Shown here one piece after another: positions 51,129-59,408 of a stretch of 64,000 nucleotides of DNA; position 1 is the stretch's first letter; every line of letters starts with the position of its first letter. Both the position numbers and the translations under genes were made by a program. Source of the DNA: Paracoccus zeaxanthinifaciens ATCC 21588 (lineage in GTDB: Bacteria; Pseudomonadota; Alphaproteobacteria; Rhodobacterales; Rhodobacteraceae); contig NZ_ATUJ01000015.1 in the NCBI RefSeq assembly GCF_000420145.1, forward strand, positions 19,277 to 83,276, written 5' to 3'. The notes beneath the pieces were generated by a model. The model was given only the letters and a program-made list of their open reading frames with translations, had not been told where the DNA came from and made no database searches.

Positions 51129-52349
51129 TCAATCCTGAAGCCTGCGCATCAGGAACCACGCCAGCGCGGAACAGATCAGCGTCGCCGCCACCGCAGGCAC
51201 CGCCGTCCCGTCATAGAGCAGCCCGACGGGGATCGCGATCACCACCGCCGCAAGGGTGGATATGGCCGCGATGATCGACGCGGCCATGCCCGCGATATGG
51301 CCCATATGCTGCAATGCCAGCGCGTTCAGGTTGCCGAACGTCACGCCTGCCATGAAGAACACGCTGACCGCCCAGAAGAAGAAGACAGGGAAGGCCAGCG
51401 CCTGCGGCAGCACGCCCGTCAGCATCAGGACCAGCGTCACCGAGGACACGACCGTCTGCATCACATAGGCCCATTTCGCGATGCGGCGCATGCCGAAGCG
51501 GATCACGAAGGTCGCGTTCAGCACCGTTCCCGACCCCGACAGAAGGGCCATTGCGGCGAACCACAGGTGGAAATGCTCGCCCTTGCCATAGGTCTGGCCG
51601 AACAGCTGCTGGGCCGAGGACAGAAGTCCGAACATCTGCCCGAAGCCCAGGGTCAGAACCACCGTCGCCAGCATGACCTGGCGGTTGCTGACGACCTCTT
51701 TCGCGGCGGCGGTCAGGGTCGCGACGCGCAGCGGGCGGCGGCGTTCGGGGGGCAGGGTCTCGGCCTGGCGCAGGTTCAGCCAGGTCGCGCCGATCGCGGC
51801 AAAGCCCAGGAAGGCCAGGAACACCCCGTGCCAGCCCGCGACCGCGATGATCGCGGCCCCGAGCGTGGGCGCGATGGCCGGGACCATGATGAAGATCATC
51901 ATCACGAAGCTGGTGATGCGCGCCATCTCTCGGCCGTCATAGAGATCGCGCACAAGCGCCAGCCCGACGATGCGCGGGCCCGATGCGCCGACGCCCTGCA
52001 CGAAGCGCGCGGCCAGAAGCAGCTCCAACGAGTTCGCATAGAGCGCGGCGATCGCGCCGATGCTGTAGATGGCGAACCCCAGGGTGATCGTCCGCTTGCG
52101 CCCCAATGCGTCCGAGATCGGCCCCGCGAACAGCGTGCCCGACCCCATGCCCGCCATGAAGGCCGTCAGGATCAGCTGGGCGCGGTTCACGTTCTGGGGC
52201 GTCAGCTCGGCCGCGATGTCCGGCAGGGCGGGCAGCATCGCGTCGATCGAGAAGGCGATGCTGGCAAAGAGAAAGGCCAACATCGCGATGAATTCGGGCA
52301 AGGGCAGCCGTCGCTGCGGCGCCATCCCCGGTGCGGCGATGTCTGTCAT
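51129..52349 (-). CDS. Multidrug efflux MFS transporter, Bcr/CflA family (second copy)
   Basis: A 406-residue 12-helix antiporter. Helix 1 has the family's FASIAFSIDAMLPALPDIA, then motif A AGPISDALGRKRTITLG and GPRIVGLALVRDLYDGREMA. It is related to, but clearly different from, the exporter at 28067. Start ATG 52349 has AGGTGG 5 bases upstream; a GTG three codons earlier is also in frame. The substrate is unknown. The gene is convergent with frcBCA and divergent from nothing; the DsbA-like gene lies 61 bp upstream on the same strand. Confidence 0.92.
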   Translation of the reverse strand: MTDIAAPGMAPQRRLPLPEFIAMLAFLFASIAFSIDAMLPALPDIAAELTPQNVNRAQLILTAFMAGMGSGTLFAGPISDALGRKRTITLGFAIYSIGAIAALYANSLELLLAARFVQGVGASGPRIVGLALVRDLYDGREMARITSFVMMIFIMVPAIAPTLGAAIIAVAGWHGVFLAFLGFAAIGATWLNLRQAETLPPERRRPLRVATLTAAAKEVVSNRQVMLATVVLTLGFGQMFGLLSSAQQLFGQTYGKGEHFHLWFAAMALLSGSGTVLNATFVIRFGMRRIAKWAYVMQTVVSSVTLVLMLTGVLPQALAFPVFFFWAVSVFFMAGVTFGNLNALALQHMGHIAGMAASIIAAISTLAAVVIAIPVGLLYDGTAVPAVAATLICSALAWFLMRRLQD

Positions 52350-52410
52350 GGGGTCCACCTGTCGGTTACCCCATGGCAGATAGGACGAAATTGCACAGTC
52401 TGCAAGGCTT

Positions 52411-53031
52411 TCAACCCTGTGCGGCGATCTCGTCGACGACGTTCTGCCACAGCTTGGCGGGTTGCGCGCCCGTCACGGCATGGGCATCGGCCACGATGAA
52501 GGTCGGGCAGACCGTGATGCCGCGTTCGCGCGCGTGCAGTTCGCGGGTGTTCACCTCGTCGCGGTCGGCATCGCTGGCCAGAAGGCGCAGCACCATGTCG
52601 CGATCCATTCCGGCCTGCGCCGCGATCGCGCCCAGCTCGGCATGGTCCGCGATGTCGCGCGCCTCTTGCCAATGGGCGCGCATCAGGCCGGACATGACGC
52701 GCGACTGCGCCTGTTCCAGGCCCGCCCAGTGCATCAGGCGGTGGGCGTCCAGGGTGTTGGGTTCACGCTCGGCCGGGTTCAGAGTCAGGCCCATCGCGGC
52801 GGATTGTTCGACCAGCAGGCGCATGGCCTCGGCCCCGTCGGCGCCCATCGTGGCCTTCAGATGCGCGATGCGATCCACGCCCTCGGCGGCGATCTGGGGG
52901 TTCAGGCGAAAGGGATGCCAGCTGACGGCGAAGGGATGATCCGGGCGGCTTTCCAGCGCGCGGTCCAGTTCCAGCTTGCCGATAAGGCTCCAGGGGCAGA
53001 CCGGGTCCGCGAAGATGTCGAGACGGGTCAT
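52411..53031 (-). CDS. DsbA-family (FrnE-like) thioredoxin-fold protein
   Basis: A 206-residue cytoplasmic protein from ATG 53031 (MTRLDIFADPVCPWSLIGKL). The fold is thioredoxin with a DsbA-type helical insert, as in FrnE and polyketide-biosynthesis DsbA proteins. In the active-site position it reads CPWS, so the second cysteine of the usual CxxC is missing. The conserved cis-proline segment TVCPTFIVAD is present. It has no signal peptide. A 2-hydroxychromene-2-carboxylate isomerase-like or glutathione-linked role is possible; I cannot decide. AGG-type ribosome sites are weak. Confidence 0.86.
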   Translation of the reverse strand: MTRLDIFADPVCPWSLIGKLELDRALESRPDHPFAVSWHPFRLNPQIAAEGVDRIAHLKATMGADGAEAMRLLVEQSAAMGLTLNPAEREPNTLDAHRLMHWAGLEQAQSRVMSGLMRAHWQEARDIADHAELGAIAAQAGMDRDMVLRLLASDADRDEVNTRELHARERGITVCPTFIVADAHAVTGAQPAKLWQNVVDEIAAQG

Positions 53032-53131
53032 GTCATGTCCTTGCGATGGGCGGTTCCGCCATGGGAAGGACATTGGGGGTGTCCTTGGCAGAACGGATGG
53101 CGTTTGCGAAGCGCCCCTTCTGCCAAAGAAA

Positions 53132-53155
53132 AACGGCCCGCGCAAACGGGCCGTT
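53132..53155 (-). terminator. Terminator of the cold-shock gene
   Basis: 9-bp stem AACGGCCCG / CGGGCCGTT with a 6-base loop, followed on the - strand by TTTTTCTTT. It lies 15 bp after the csp stop. Confidence 0.9.
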
Positions 53156-53170
53156 CCGGTAGATCACGTC

Positions 53171-53377
53171 TCAGAGGAGGCGCAGATCCGAAGCCGAGGC
53201 GCGGCCGTCGCGGCCCGACTGCAGTTCGTAACCGATCTTCTGGTTGTCCTGCAGGCCCGTCAGCCCGGCGCGTTCAACTGCCGAGATGTGGACGAACACG
53301 TCCTTGCCACCCTCATCGGGGGCGATGAAGCCATAACCTTTGGTGGCGTTGAACCACTTTACCGTTCCGGTCGCCAT
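53171..53377 (-). CDS. Cold-shock domain protein (CspA family)
   Basis: A 68-residue single cold-shock domain that binds single-stranded RNA/DNA and melts structure. RNP1 KGYGFIAP and RNP2 VFVHISAVE are intact. Length is typical. The 212 bp upstream to the thrS stop (53378-53589) hold no gene; the stretch after the ribosome site (AAGGAG near 53388) is probably the promoter and the long 5' leader common to csp genes. A weak - strand promoter TTGCGT-N17-ATGCTC near 53515-53490 is possible. Confidence 0.95.
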   Translation of the reverse strand: MATGTVKWFNATKGYGFIAPDEGGKDVFVHISAVERAGLTGLQDNQKIGYELQSGRDGRASASDLRLL

Positions 53378-53589
53378 AACCGTATCTCCTTCAAGTCATC
53401 CCGACGCAGGATTGCGCCAGGCCGTGCAGCCCGCTTTCGGTCTTCCGGCTGCCCCGAAGGGAGGCGGTAGAAAGTCTTCGCTCACGCAGGTGCGAGCATG
53501 CCCGAATCGCATAAAAACGCAAGCGCGAACTGCCCGGAATCAGCCGCGCCTGCAATAAGATTCGTGACGGCCCTCGATCTGGTGCCTTG

Positions 53590-55536
53590 TCAGCGCAGGT
53601 CGGGCGCGGTCGCTTCGGTCGAAAGCTGGTCCACGACCTCGTCGAGGGTCAGCGTCCGGCTGCCTTGCTGGTCAAGGCGGCGCATGGAAACGCTGCGGGT
53701 CTCGACCTCTTTCATGCCGATGGCCAGGATCGCGGGGACCTTGGCGACGGAATGCTCGCGGACCTTGTAGTTGATCTTCTCGTTCCGGGTGTCTGCCTCG
53801 GCGCGGATGCCGGCGGCCTGAAGCGCCGAAACGACCTCGTGCACGTAATCATCGGCGTCCGAGACGATGGATGCAACCACAACCTGACGCGGGGCCAGCC
53901 AGAAGGGCAGTTTGCCGGCGCTGTTCTCGATCAGGATGCCGATGAAACGCTCGAAGCTGCCCAGGACCGCGCGATGCAGCATGATCGGGCGGTGCTTGTG
54001 CCCGTCCTGTCCGACATATTCCGCGTCCAGGCGTTCGGGCAGGTTCGGGTCCACCTGCAGCGTGCCGCATTGCCAGTCGCGGCCGATCGCGTCGGTCAGC
54101 ACGAATTCCAGCTTGGGCCCGTAGAACGCGCCTTCGCCCGGGAAGATGGTATAATCATATCCCGCGGCCTGGCAGGCATTGCCCAACGCGGCCTCGACCC
54201 GGTCCCAGCTTTCGTCGGAACCGATGCGCTTTTCGGGGCGCGTGGACAGCTTGATCCGCCAGCCGGTGAAGCCCAGATCGGCATAGATCCCGGCCAGGAA
54301 CTCGATGAATTTCTTGGTCTCGGCCTCGATCTGATCCTCGGTGCAGAAGATATGCGCGTCGTCCTGCGTGAAGCCGCGCACGCGCATGATCCCGTGCAGC
54401 GCCCCCGAGGGTTCGTAGCGGTTGCAGGACCCGAACTCGGCCATGCGCAGCGGCAGGTCGCGATAGGATTTCAGGCCGTGATTGAAGATCTGCACGTGGC
54501 AGGGGCAGTTCATCGGCTTGAGCGCGTTGACCGTCTTGGTCCGCGCGTGATCCTCGTCGACCTCGACGATGAACATGTTCTCCTGGTAGTTTTCCCAGTG
54601 GCCGGATTCCTCCCACAGCTTGCGGCTGACGACCTGCGGGGTGTTCACCTCGACATAGCCGTCGGCGCGCTGCTTGCGGCGCATGTAATCCTGCAGCGTG
54701 GTATAGATGTTCCAGCCGTTCGGGTGCCAGAAGATCTGGCCCGGCGCCTCTTCCTGCATGTGGAACAGGTCCATCTCGCGGCCCAGCTTGCGGTGGTCGC
54801 GCTTGGCGGCCTCTTCCAGCATGTGCAGATGCGCCTTGAGGTCGTCCTTGTTGCGGAAGGCCACGCCATAGATGCGCTGCAGCATCGGGCGCGTCGCATC
54901 ACCCAGCCAGTAGGCGCCGGCGATATGGGTCAGCTTGAAGGCGTCGGCGGGCAGCTGGCCGGTGTTCTGCAGATGCGGACCGCGGCACAGGTCCTGCCAG
55001 TCGCCATGCCAGTACATCCGCAGATCCTCGCCCTCGGGGATGCGGTCGATCAGCTCCACCTTGAAGGGTTCGCCGGCGGCCTCGTAATGGGCGACGGCGC
55101 GGGCGCGGTCCCAGACCTCGGTACGGACGGGTTCGCGGGCGTTGATGATCTCCTTCATCTTCGCCTCGATCTGGCCCAGATCCTCGGGGGTGAAGGGCTC
55201 GGCCCGGTCGAAATCGTAGAACCAGCCGTGGTCGCGCACCGGCCCGATGGTGACCTTCACGTCCGGCCAGATCTCCTGCACGGCGCGGGCCATGACATGG
55301 GCGAAATCGTGGCGGATCAGTTCCAGCGCCTGTTCCTCGTCCTTGAGGGTGTGGATCGCGATCGCGCCGCTTGCGGTGATCGGCCAGGCCAGGTCGATAT
55401 GCTTGCCATCGAGGCTGGCGCTGATCGCGCGCTTGGCCAGGCTGGGGGCGATGCTTTCGGCCACCTGCGCGGCGGTCACGCCCGCGTCATAGTCGCGCGA
55501 ATTGCCATCGGGAAAGGTGAGGGAGATCTGGGACAT
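53590..55536 (-). CDS. thrS: Threonyl-tRNA synthetase
   Basis: Class II synthetase of 648 residues. Domains in order: TGS (residues 1-62, [19 protein letters not shown]), the second additional editing domain with [10 protein letters not shown] and the GCHLP-like segment, the catalytic core with motif 2 [29 protein letters not shown] with the zinc cysteine, motif 3 QLGTIQ-like [17 protein letters not shown] and [17 protein letters not shown], then the anticodon-binding domain. Start ATG 55536 has AGGAGG 5 bases upstream; a GTG one codon earlier is less likely. It is divergent from the hydrolase gene at 55704. Confidence 0.97.
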   Translation of the reverse strand: MSQISLTFPDGNSRDYDAGVTAAQVAESIAPSLAKRAISASLDGKHIDLAWPITASGAIAIHTLKDEEQALELIRHDFAHVMARAVQEIWPDVKVTIGPVRDHGWFYDFDRAEPFTPEDLGQIEAKMKEIINAREPVRTEVWDRARAVAHYEAAGEPFKVELIDRIPEGEDLRMYWHGDWQDLCRGPHLQNTGQLPADAFKLTHIAGAYWLGDATRPMLQRIYGVAFRNKDDLKAHLHMLEEAAKRDHRKLGREMDLFHMQEEAPGQIFWHPNGWNIYTTLQDYMRRKQRADGYVEVNTPQVVSRKLWEESGHWENYQENMFIVEVDEDHARTKTVNALKPMNCPCHVQIFNHGLKSYRDLPLRMAEFGSCNRYEPSGALHGIMRVRGFTQDDAHIFCTEDQIEAETKKFIEFLAGIYADLGFTGWRIKLSTRPEKRIGSDESWDRVEAALGNACQAAGYDYTIFPGEGAFYGPKLEFVLTDAIGRDWQCGTLQVDPNLPERLDAEYVGQDGHKHRPIMLHRAVLGSFERFIGILIENSAGKLPFWLAPRQVVVASIVSDADDYVHEVVSALQAAGIRAEADTRNEKINYKVREHSVAKVPAILAIGMKEVETRSVSMRRLDQQGSRTLTLDEVVDQLSTEATAPDLR

Positions 55537-55703
55537 CACGTCCTCCTCGTCGGTTTGGCGCCCACGGAACGCCCGGTTGCGGGTTATGTCGGGCGCAACG
55601 CATGAACCGTGGCCGCCCCCCTGTCAAGTCATGCGGCGGTTCCCTGCGGGCGCGCGATGCCCTATCACCATGAAAACGCAACCGATCCCGACAGGAGCCC
55701 GCC

Positions 55704-56441
55704 ATGAGCCGCAGCATCGAGACCGCAGACGGACGCCGCATCGCCTTTCATCAGACGGCGGGGAAGGGGCCGGGCGTGGTGTTCCTTGGCGGGTTCATGT
55801 CCGACATGACCGGCACCAAGGCGCTGCATCTGCAGCAATGGGCCGAACGCACGGGCCGCGCCTTCCTGCGCTTCGATTACAGCGGTCACGGCGACAGCGG
55901 CGGACGGTTCGAGGATGGCTGCATCGGGGACTGGGCCGCCGATGCCCGCGCCGTGATCGAGACGCTGACCGACGGGCCGCAGGTGCTGGTCGGGTCGTCG
56001 ATGGGCGGCTGGATCAGCCTGCTGATCGCCCGCGCCATGCCGCAGCGCGTGGCGGGGCTGGTGACCATCGCCGCCGCCCCCGATTTCACCGAACGCGGCT
56101 TCTGGGCGGGGATGGACGATGCGACCCGCGACCGCCTGATGCGCGACGGCGTCGTCATGCGCCCGAGCGATTACGACGCGCCCTATCCCATCACCCGCCG
56201 CCTGATCGAGGACGGTCGCGAGAACCTGGTGATGGACCGCGCGCTGGAACTGCCCTTCCCCGTGCGGCTGCTGCAGGGGACGGCGGATGCCGACGTGCCG
56301 ATGCAATGGGCGCTGGACCTGCTGGACCATGCGCGCGGCGACGACATCCGCCTGACGCTGGTCAAGGGCGCGGATCACCGCTTCTCGTCGGATGCGTGTC
56401 TGGACCTGACGGTCGAGGCGATCGAAGATGTTCTGGGCTAG
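55704..56441 (+). CDS. Alpha/beta-hydrolase
   Basis: A 245-residue serine hydrolase of unknown substrate. The nucleophile elbow GSSMGG (near residue 100) carries the catalytic serine. The oxyanion segment VFLGGFMSDMTG, YSGHGDSGGRF, the acid region TADADVPMQWALDLL and the histidine KGADHRFSSDA complete the triad. Size and motifs resemble bacterial proteins close to the palmitoyl-protein-thioesterase-like ABHD10 group. The end overlaps the next hydrolase gene by 14 bp, so they are co-expressed. GGAGC precedes the ATG. Confidence 0.88.
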   Translation: MSRSIETADGRRIAFHQTAGKGPGVVFLGGFMSDMTGTKALHLQQWAERTGRAFLRFDYSGHGDSGGRFEDGCIGDWAADARAVIETLTDGPQVLVGSSMGGWISLLIARAMPQRVAGLVTIAAAPDFTERGFWAGMDDATRDRLMRDGVVMRPSDYDAPYPITRRLIEDGRENLVMDRALELPFPVRLLQGTADADVPMQWALDLLDHARGDDIRLTLVKGADHRFSSDACLDLTVEAIEDVLG

Positions 56442-57366
56442 GGTTCTGGCCGCGCTGGTCGTGGCGGCGGCGGTCTGGACGCTGTGGCCGCGCCATCCCG
56501 GCCCCGCGCCGCTGGCCGATCTGCCCGAAGACCTGCAGGCATGGCTGAGTGCCCGCGAGGACGGCATCGCCCCCGAGGTCGCCGCCCGGCTGCAATGGGC
56601 GGGCGATCCCGGTGCACCGACCGATATCGCGCTGGTCTATCTGCACGGATTGTCGGCCTCGCCCATGGAGCTGCGTCCGCTACCCGAGGATGTGGCGCGG
56701 GAACTGGGTGCGAACCTGTTCGTCACGAGGCTGACGGGGCACGGGCAGGACGGCGATGCGCTGGCGCAGGCCACGGCGCGGGACTGGTGGCGCGACACGG
56801 CCGAGGCGATCGCGGTCGGGCGTCGTCTGGGGCGGCGGGTCGTGGTCATCGGAACCTCGACCGGGGCGACGATGGCCGACCTAGCGGCGCGCGACGAGGT
56901 GCTGGGGCCGCAGATCGACGGGGTGGTGCTGATCTCGGCCAATTATGCGGTCAGGTCGCGGGCGGCGCGGATGCTGGACCTGCCCTTCGTGCGCCACTGG
57001 ATGCCGCTGGTCGCGGGTCGCGAGCGGTGCTTCGAGACCCTGTCCGAGGATCACGCAAGGGGGTGGACGAGTTGCTATTCCGTCGCCGCGCTGCTGCCGC
57101 TGGCCAAGGTGCTGCAATGGTCGCGCGCGGCCACGGGCGATGCCGTCCAGCCCGCGCTGTTCATCTGGTCCGAGGGGGACATGGTCGTCGATCCGCAGGC
57201 GATCCGAAAACGTGCCGACGACTGGCAGGGACCGGTCGCGAAGCATCTTGTGCAGATGGGGCAGGGGGATGATCCTTCCAGCCATGTGCTGGCGGGGGAT
57301 GCGTTGTCGCCCGGCCAGACGGCCGGGCTGACGAAGGTGATCGCGGATTGGATCCGCGGGATCTGA
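56428..57366 (+). CDS. Membrane-anchored alpha/beta-hydrolase
   Basis: A 312-residue protein whose first 20 residues (MFWARVLAALVVAAAVWTLW) form a signal anchor, so the enzyme likely faces the periplasm. The hydrolase core has LVYLHGLSASPMELRPL, the nucleophile elbow IGTSTGAT (serine near residue 140), and TRLTGHGQDGDAL. Its start lies inside the 3' end of the upstream hydrolase gene. Both genes code for related folds but are not close copies. The substrate is unknown; a carboxylesterase or lysophospholipase is possible. Confidence 0.86.
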   Translation: MFWARVLAALVVAAAVWTLWPRHPGPAPLADLPEDLQAWLSAREDGIAPEVAARLQWAGDPGAPTDIALVYLHGLSASPMELRPLPEDVARELGANLFVTRLTGHGQDGDALAQATARDWWRDTAEAIAVGRRLGRRVVVIGTSTGATMADLAARDEVLGPQIDGVVLISANYAVRSRAARMLDLPFVRHWMPLVAGRERCFETLSEDHARGWTSCYSVAALLPLAKVLQWSRAATGDAVQPALFIWSEGDMVVDPQAIRKRADDWQGPVAKHLVQMGQGDDPSSHVLAGDALSPGQTAGLTKVIADWIRGI

Positions 57367-57387
57367 GGCTGCTCAGATGATCGGGGC

Positions 57388-57870
57388 TCAGAAAGTCAGG
57401 GCAAAGTGCTTGCCGACATCCGGCGTCTCGCCCGTCACCTTGGCCTTGGCGATGTGATACATGAAGGCAAGGCTGCCCTCGGTCGTCCAGACCTCGGCCT
57501 CGGTCAGGTCCATGCGGACCAGCTGCGCGTCCGGGTCCTTCTGGCCCTGGTCGAACCAGGCCGAGGCCACGCCGCCCATCAGATCCTCGAGCTTGGCGCG
57601 GTCGTCCGACAGCGACAGGCGACCGTGGCAGCGGGTATAGATGCCTTCGCCCCCGTCCGAGACGACATGGACGCCGGGCTTCGATCCCGATGCCAGGTCC
57701 TTGGCCAGCTCGGTGTCGCGTGCGGTGATGAACCACAGGACGCGATGTTCGCGGTCGGCGTAATGCGACATGGGGATCAGGCGCGCCTCTCCGGTGGTGC
57801 CCAGCATCCCGCTGCGCACATCGTCGAGACGTTTCCAGAACTTGTCGGCGTTTTCGTGATGTTCGGTCAT
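57388..57870 (-). CDS. PNPOx-like split-barrel protein (general stress protein 26 type)
   Basis: A 160-residue protein from ATG 57870 (GGAAAGGA upstream). The flavin split-barrel fold is shown by FWKRLDDVRSGMLGTTGEAR, RLIPMSHYADREHRVLWFIT and VHVVSDGGEGIYTRCHGRL, ending in EVWTTEGSLAFMYHIAKAK. This matches the pyridoxamine-5'-phosphate-oxidase-like family including B. subtilis general stress protein 26. It may bind FMN or F420; no true PdxH activity is implied. It is convergent with the hydrolase gene (21-bp gap). Confidence 0.88.
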   Translation of the reverse strand: MTEHHENADKFWKRLDDVRSGMLGTTGEARLIPMSHYADREHRVLWFITARDTELAKDLASGSKPGVHVVSDGGEGIYTRCHGRLSLSDDRAKLEDLMGGVASAWFDQGQKDPDAQLVRMDLTEAEVWTTEGSLAFMYHIAKAKVTGETPDVGKHFALTF

Positions 57871-57914
57871 CGCGTTTCCTTTCCGTCGCATGTTGCGATC
57901 TTCGGAAAGGGAAA

Positions 57915-57932
57915 CGGCCCCCGCGGGGGCCG
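57915..57932 (-). terminator. Probable terminator of phaZ
   Basis: Perfect palindromic stem CGGCCCCCG / CGGGGGCCG (18 bp, no unpaired loop as written, so the central bases open), followed on the - strand by TTTCCCTTT. It lies 15 bp after the phaZ stop. Confidence 0.68.
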
Positions 57933-57946
57933 GGTTCCGTGACCGT

Positions 57947-59293
57947 TCAGACGGCGATCTTGCCGCTGTCCATCGGGTCGTTCACGCCGCAATCGTCCTG
58001 CGCCTGCCGCGACCGGCGGCGCTTGCGCGTGGCCTGCGTCTCGGGCTGCGAGGTGGCCTCGTCCATGAAGTCCAGGACCAGCGGGCGGATGTTCAGGCGC
58101 CAGGACTTGCCCGCAAAGATGCCGTAATGGCCCGCGCCGGGTTCCAGGTGCTGCGCCTTGCGGGCATCGGGCACGCCCGTGCACAGGTCCAGCGCCGCGA
58201 CGCATTGGCCGGGGGCCGAGATGTCGTCGTTCGCCCCTTCGACCGTCATCACTGCGGTCGAGGTGATCTTGCCGATATCGACGCTGCGACCGTTCACCTC
58301 GAAGCGGTTCTCGGCGATCTCGAGGTTCTTGAAGATCCGCTCGACCGTCGAGAGGTAGAATTCGGCGGTCATGTCCATGACGGCCAGGTATTCGTCATAG
58401 AAGCGGTTGTGCTTGTCGCCTTCGGAGGCGGTGCCGCGCGCCTCGGCGAAGATCTGGTCGGCGAATGCCTTGGCGTGGTTCTCGGCGTTCATGGCGATGA
58501 AGCTGCCCAGCTGCGCAAGGCCCGGATAGACCATGCGCCCTGCGCCGCGATACTTGAAGCCGACCGACTGGATCACGAGGTGCTCCAGTTCGCCCATGGT
58601 GACGCGGTTGCCGAAATCCGTCACCTCGGTCGCGGCGGCGTCTGGGTTCACCGGCCCGCCGATCAGCGTCAGCGTGCGGGGCTGGGCCTCGGGGGTGTCC
58701 TCGGCCAGGATGGCGGTCGCGGCCAGCGCAAGGGGCGCGGGCTGGCAGACGGCGATGACATGGACGTCCGGGCCAAGGTGGCGGATGAAGTCCACGAGAT
58801 AGGCGGTGTAATCCTCGACGTCGAACTTGCCTTCGCTGACGGGGATGTCGCGGGCATTGTGCCAGTCGGTCACATAGAGATCGCAATCGGGCAGCAGCGA
58901 GGTCACGGTGGACCGCATCAGCGTCGCGTAATGGCCCGACATGGGCGCGACCAGCAGGACCTTGCGCGGCTTGGGGTCGCGGCGTGCGACGCGAAAGCGG
59001 ATCAGGTCGCCGAAGGGACGCTTCAGTTCCGGTTCGACATAGACGATGTGGTCCTGCCCGTCCTCGCCCGCGATGGCTGGGATTTCCCAGTCCGGCTTGA
59101 TCACCATGCGCGAGAAGCTGCGCTCGGTGACCTTGCCCCAGGCCGCCATCATCCTGAACATCGGGTTCGGCGCCAGCGCGAAGGCCGGGTATCCGCCGAT
59201 GGCGCGGGCGGTCGCGCCCAGCCATTCGTTCGTGTTCCGGATCGTCTCCATCGCGTCGTAGGAGATGATCCCCTTCACACCCTTGACCGTCAT
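57947..59293 (-). CDS. phaZ: Intracellular polyhydroxyalkanoate depolymerase
   Basis: A 448-residue cytoplasmic PHB depolymerase that mobilises the stored polymer. PHB_depo-type strings are LAPNPMFRMMAAWGKVTERS, VLLVAPMSGHYATLMRSTV, the lipase-box-like VIAVCQPAPLAL with a cysteine in the nucleophile position, and the histidine region LEPGAGHYGIFAGKSWR. The start ATG 59293 (GGAGG upstream) gives MTVKGVKGIISYDAMETIRN; an ATG nine codons earlier has no ribosome site. The C-terminus is basic and disordered. It is divergent from phaC across 115 bp, as in other Paracoccus. Confidence 0.94.
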   Translation of the reverse strand: MTVKGVKGIISYDAMETIRNTNEWLGATARAIGGYPAFALAPNPMFRMMAAWGKVTERSFSRMVIKPDWEIPAIAGEDGQDHIVYVEPELKRPFGDLIRFRVARRDPKPRKVLLVAPMSGHYATLMRSTVTSLLPDCDLYVTDWHNARDIPVSEGKFDVEDYTAYLVDFIRHLGPDVHVIAVCQPAPLALAATAILAEDTPEAQPRTLTLIGGPVNPDAAATEVTDFGNRVTMGELEHLVIQSVGFKYRGAGRMVYPGLAQLGSFIAMNAENHAKAFADQIFAEARGTASEGDKHNRFYDEYLAVMDMTAEFYLSTVERIFKNLEIAENRFEVNGRSVDIGKITSTAVMTVEGANDDISAPGQCVAALDLCTGVPDARKAQHLEPGAGHYGIFAGKSWRLNIRPLVLDFMDEATSQPETQATRKRRRSRQAQDDCGVNDPMDSGKIAV

Positions 59294-59408
59294 GACACCT
59301 CCGCTGGTTGCGCCCGTCATGCCAGTGTCACGGTCCCGAATTGCCGGGTTTACGCCTTGGCGGGGCTGCGCGTATCATCCAAGGAATAACTAGGGGGGAA
59401 CGTCCGTC

